From Zavarzinella formosa DSM 19928 (lineage in GTDB: Bacteria; Planctomycetota; Planctomycetia; Gemmatales; Gemmataceae): a DNA stretch of 38,047 nucleotides. The DNA lies in the NCBI RefSeq assembly GCF_000255705.1, contig NZ_JH636441.1, positions 727,934-765,980 on the forward strand, read 5' to 3'. The translations under genes and the position numbers were made by a program. Each line of letters opens with the position of its first letter. The first letter of the stretch is position 1. The notes under the pieces were generated by a model, which made no database searches, had not been told where the DNA came from, and saw only the letters and a list, made by a program, of their open reading frames with translations. Below are positions 35,560-38,047 of the stretch, piece after piece.

Positions 35560-36770
35560 TGTATCCGCCAAGTATCCATACACTATTTGGCACTTCATTT
35601 TTTGGCAGAAAGCTCCGCGTCCCACGACGTGTTTGAAAACCGCTGCGTCTTCGGGAGATGACGGCCGAGGAACGGGTTAAACTCATCCAGTTGACTCGTT
35701 CCCGCAAATCCGAGGGGAAAGTCGTTGAGCGGGCCGCCATCTTTTCCGACCCTCGCCGACGGCGGGAAGCCGGCCCACATTGCCCGCCGGCTGGGCGTCA
35801 CCCGGATCACCGTGTATGGCCGCCTGCGACGGTTCAACCGGGTCGGCCTGCGGGCGTTGCACGACGCCGCCCGGTCGGGTCGGCCCGCCACCTACACCCC
35901 GGACGAAAAAGCCGAGGTCATCGCCGCCGCCCTGACGAAGCCAGCCGATCTCGGCCTGCCGTTCGGCTGCTGGACGCTGGACCGTTTGGTGGCCTACGTG
36001 GCCGAGGCGAAGGGTCTCGCCATCAAGCGGTCACGCGTCGACGAACTTCTCCAAGCCGAGAGGCTGCGATGGCGGACCCAGGAGACGTGGTTCGGCTCCC
36101 GGGTCGATCCGGAGTTCGCCCAAAAAAAGCGGCGATCGAAACCCTTTACACCCAGCCGCCCGACGGCTCGATCGTAGTCTGTCTGGACGAGATGGGCCGG
36201 AATCGGCCAAGAGCTTTCCCGGCCAGGAAGTCATCGACCCAGCCCCCGTCCCGGACCGCCCGGCGGCCCGGGCGACGCAGGAAGCCGACTACGGACGGCG
36301 AGGCAAGGGCTATGTCTTCGGAGCCTTCCGGCCGGCCACCGGTGAGGCGTTTACTCACTCGTACTCACGTCGCACCGGCGAGAATTGGATCGATTTTCTG
36401 GAGCGAGTCGAGCGATGGCTGCCGGCCGGCGTCACTCGCGTCTACGCCATCCTCGACAACCTGGCCGCCCATGGGTCCCGCGATGTGCTGTTGTTCAACG
36501 TGGCGTACCCGCGGTGGGAGTTTGTCTTCCAGCCGGTCGCGGCGGCGTACTTGAACCTGATCGAACCGTGGTGGAAGGTCCTGCGGTCCCTGGCGCTCAA
36601 GGGCCGACGGTTCGGGACATGGGAGGAGATCGTTGAGGCAGTGAACCGGGCGACGGCTTACTGGAACTCGCACCGACATCCGTTTCACTGGGGTCGGCGA
36701 CGACGCCACCGGCCCCGTCGGACAACCGGCGTCGCCACCCCGCCATCTGTGCGTTAACTTGGCGGATGCA
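35560..36770 (+). mobile_element. Degraded IS630-family element with visible inverted repeats
   Basis: TGTATCCGCCAAGTA at 35,560-35,574 is matched by the reverse complement of 36,756-36,770 (TGCATCCGCCAAGTT). These bracket a frameshifted transposase by about 85 bases on the left and less than 15 on the right. The TA target duplication expected for this family is not evident on both sides, consistent with decay. Confidence 0.75.
35658..36757 (+). pseudogene. IS630-family transposase, frameshifted
   Basis: Protein-like sequence continues through four frame segments. The first is MTAEERVKLIQLTRSRKSEG (35,658-35,745). The second has KPAHIARRLGVTRITVYGRL, the helix-turn-helix, and runs to about 36,127. 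The third is IVVCLDEMG, with the first Asp (36,130-36,200). The fourth has VYAILDNLAAHGSRDVLLFN and LNLIEPWWKVLRSLALKGRR, with the second Asp and the Glu, and runs to 36,757. The D-D-E layout and N-L-I-E-P-W-W-K are diagnostic of IS630. Three frame changes make it inactive unless programmed, which is unlikely for three. Confidence 0.85.
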
Positions 36771-36774
36771 CCAC

Positions 36775-37288
36775 TAAATATCCGGGCGAAATGCGTCAGA
36801 ATACTTGTGCGGGATCACTTCTCTATCGCCTGCGAATGCATCAACCCCATAACCTCGCAGGCCGGCCAAACAGCTTGGGCGGCCAACGACCGAGAAAGCT
36901 TCTCCAAGAGCGGAGCGAGCGGATCCCTCGGGCATTCCCAATCCCTGACTGGTGGACGGCCCACGGTCTTTTGAATTTTGCCCGCAGCCGACAGCCAGGA
37001 AGATTGTGTGAAGGTCGCTCTTCTCCTCCCGCACCGCCCATTGAAGTGTGTCGAGAGAGCTGTCTGGCTGCCTCGAATTCACTGTTTTGGAAAACCACTT
37101 GCCAGGCGTCCGGATTGGCTCCCTGCTGTTGACCGGACTGGATTCAGACAAGAGTGCATGGGTTGAACTGGCCAGCCAATTCGTCGCCATCCCGGCGACA
37201 CGCAAACAACCTCCCCGGTTGGAGAATTGGAAATCAGTCGATGAAATCCCGGCCTTCGAAGGTCACCATTCTCACCAAGGAAAACTTC
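36775..37288. other. Gap between the IS630 remnant and the small-protein/MoxR pair
   Basis: No supportable gene. A plus-strand frame through 37,048-37,220 (LENHLPGVRIGSLLLTGLDS) reads like protein but has no ribosome site or recognisable relatives, and it continues out of frame into the next gene. It may be decayed coding sequence. Confidence 0.4.
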
Positions 37289-37486
37289 ATGGGCAAAAAG
37301 TATCTGTTGATCGAACAATTTCACTTGACGATGCGCGTGCCGGATGACCTGACCGACGAGGCGGCCGGGGCCGTCCGAGAGGTTCTCGCCTCAAAATCCC
37401 TCATCGCAAAATTGCGTCAGGCCGTTGCAACGGTCATTGCCGGTGAAACCCCTCTGGTCGTCGTGCGGGTCAGCCTGTCCCGCTAA
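37289..37486 (+). CDS. Small conserved protein upstream of MoxR ATPase
   Basis: 65 residues from ATG 37289, with AAGGA seven bases upstream. It reads KKYLLIEQFHLTMRVPDDLT, a helical middle (EAAGAVREVLASKSLIAKLR), and ends in a strand, VVVRVSLSR. The alpha/beta pattern and position 53 bases before a MoxR-type ATPase suggest a partner protein of that module. From memory, similar small proteins occur upstream of such ATPases in Planctomycetota; I cannot name a function. Confidence 0.7.
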   Translation: MGKKYLLIEQFHLTMRVPDDLTDEAAGAVREVLASKSLIAKLRQAVATVIAGETPLVVVRVSLSR

Positions 37487-37539
37487 CCATTCCAACCAAA
37501 CCCATCCGCCATCATTGATCCATGTAAAGGAGCATCATC

Positions 37540-38047
37540 ATGCGTCCGACGGAGTTGGCCCGCTCTCTCTCGGCTCTGATCCCGACCAGACGGCCCGTGT
37601 ATTTGTGGGGCCCGCCGGGCATTGGCAAAAGCAGTCTGGTGCGTCAGGCGGCCGACGCCGACGGACTGTCATTGGTTGATGTCCGGGCCACGTTGCTGGA
37701 CCCGGTGGATCTGCGGGGGCTGCCCAGTGTCGTCAAAGGCGCGGCGGTCTGGTGTCCCCCGGCCTTCCTGCCCAAAGACGGAAAGGGGCTGTTGTTCCTG
37801 GACGAACTGGCCCAGGCCCCGCCCTTGGTGCAGGCCGCGTGCCTGCAACTGACCCTAGACCGGCGGCTTGGCGAGTACGCGCTGCCGGAGGGCTGGGGCG
37901 TCATCGCCGCCAGCAACCGGGCCGAGGACCGGGCGGGGGCGAACCGGCTGATCTCGCCCCTGCTGAACCGCTTTGTCCACCTGGACCTGGAGGTGTCGGC
38001 CGAGGACTGGCAGGCCTGGGCGGCGGCCGCGAACATCGCCGCCGAGG
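37540..38047 (+). CDS. MoxR-family AAA+ ATPase, 3-prime end outside window
   Basis: ATG 37540 follows AAAGGAG with seven bases of spacing. 169 residues are visible. Walker A is GPPGIGKS (24-31), with an RPVYLW strand before it; LLDPVDLRGLPSV follows, as in MoxR proteins that recognise a target; Walker B is LLFLDELAQA (84-93); sensor 1 is VIAASN, followed by LISPLLNRFVHLDL with the Arg-finger-type stretch. MoxR ATPases usually act with VWA-domain proteins as chaperones that activate or assemble other complexes; a VWA gene may lie just beyond the edge. Confidence 0.9.
   Translation, partial: MRPTELARSLSALIPTRRPVYLWGPPGIGKSSLVRQAADADGLSLVDVRATLLDPVDLRGLPSVVKGAAVWCPPAFLPKDGKGLLFLDELAQAPPLVQAACLQLTLDRRLGEYALPEGWGVIAASNRAEDRAGANRLISPLLNRFVHLDLEVSAEDWQAWAAAANIAAE

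Noticed and set aside
37048-37288. A gene upstream of the small MoxR-associated protein
   Set aside because: No ribosome site or recognisable motif; it runs out of frame into the real gene.

Overview
The window is probably a piece of a Planctomycetota chromosome (Gemmata/Zavarzinella-like). I infer this from the moderately high GC, the several unrelated decayed transposases, the very long multi-domain glycosyltransferases, a giant YD-repeat protein, and a MoxR-type ATPase preceded by a small conserved protein. No rRNA, tRNA or taxonomic marker gene is present, so the assignment rests on gene style alone.

Left part (1-17,850), almost entirely minus strand. In transcription order it holds a ClpA/ClpB-like double AAA+ ATPase (17,749-15,377, with a good sigma70-like promoter in front), two very large glycosyltransferase fusions (15,239-11,292 and 11,114-8,586), and a giant Rhs/YD-repeat protein that starts at 7,780 and runs off the left edge with at least 2,593 codons. 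About 87 nearly uniform 21-residue (63 bp) repeats fill 320-5,850. A small transposase scrap lies on the plus strand at 8,353-8,556.

Middle (18,011-26,740). This holds a 1,136-residue fusion of three glycosyltransferase modules (+), a nucleotide-sugar dehydrogenase homologue that appears to have lost its catalytic residues (-), a frameshifted transposase (-), and a 956-residue Cys-rich/GT9/GT2/GT2 fusion (+).

Right-centre (27,304-32,290), plus strand, tightly packed with 4-nt overlaps. This operon encodes a predicted beta-sandwich protein whose C-terminal half resembles the N-terminal domain of the giant YD protein, a Cys-rich/GT2/GT32-like transferase, a sulfotransferase-like protein with a C-terminal frameshift, and a radical SAM protein. 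A 19-codon Cys-rich ORF lies upstream.

Right end (32,291-38,047). This holds an intact IS5-family element, a SAM methyltransferase, a 70-bp palindrome, a broken IS630-family element with visible inverted repeats, then a small conserved protein and a MoxR-family ATPase cut by the window edge.

Taken together, about a dozen glycosyltransferase modules packed into five polypeptides, plus methyltransferases, a sulfotransferase and a radical SAM enzyme, surround a giant repetitive surface-type protein and a protein that shares a domain with it. The most economical reading is a locus that builds a decorated cell-surface glycan or glycoprotein, possibly with the YD protein as scaffold or acceptor. 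That functional link is inference; the domain content and gene order are what the sequence shows.
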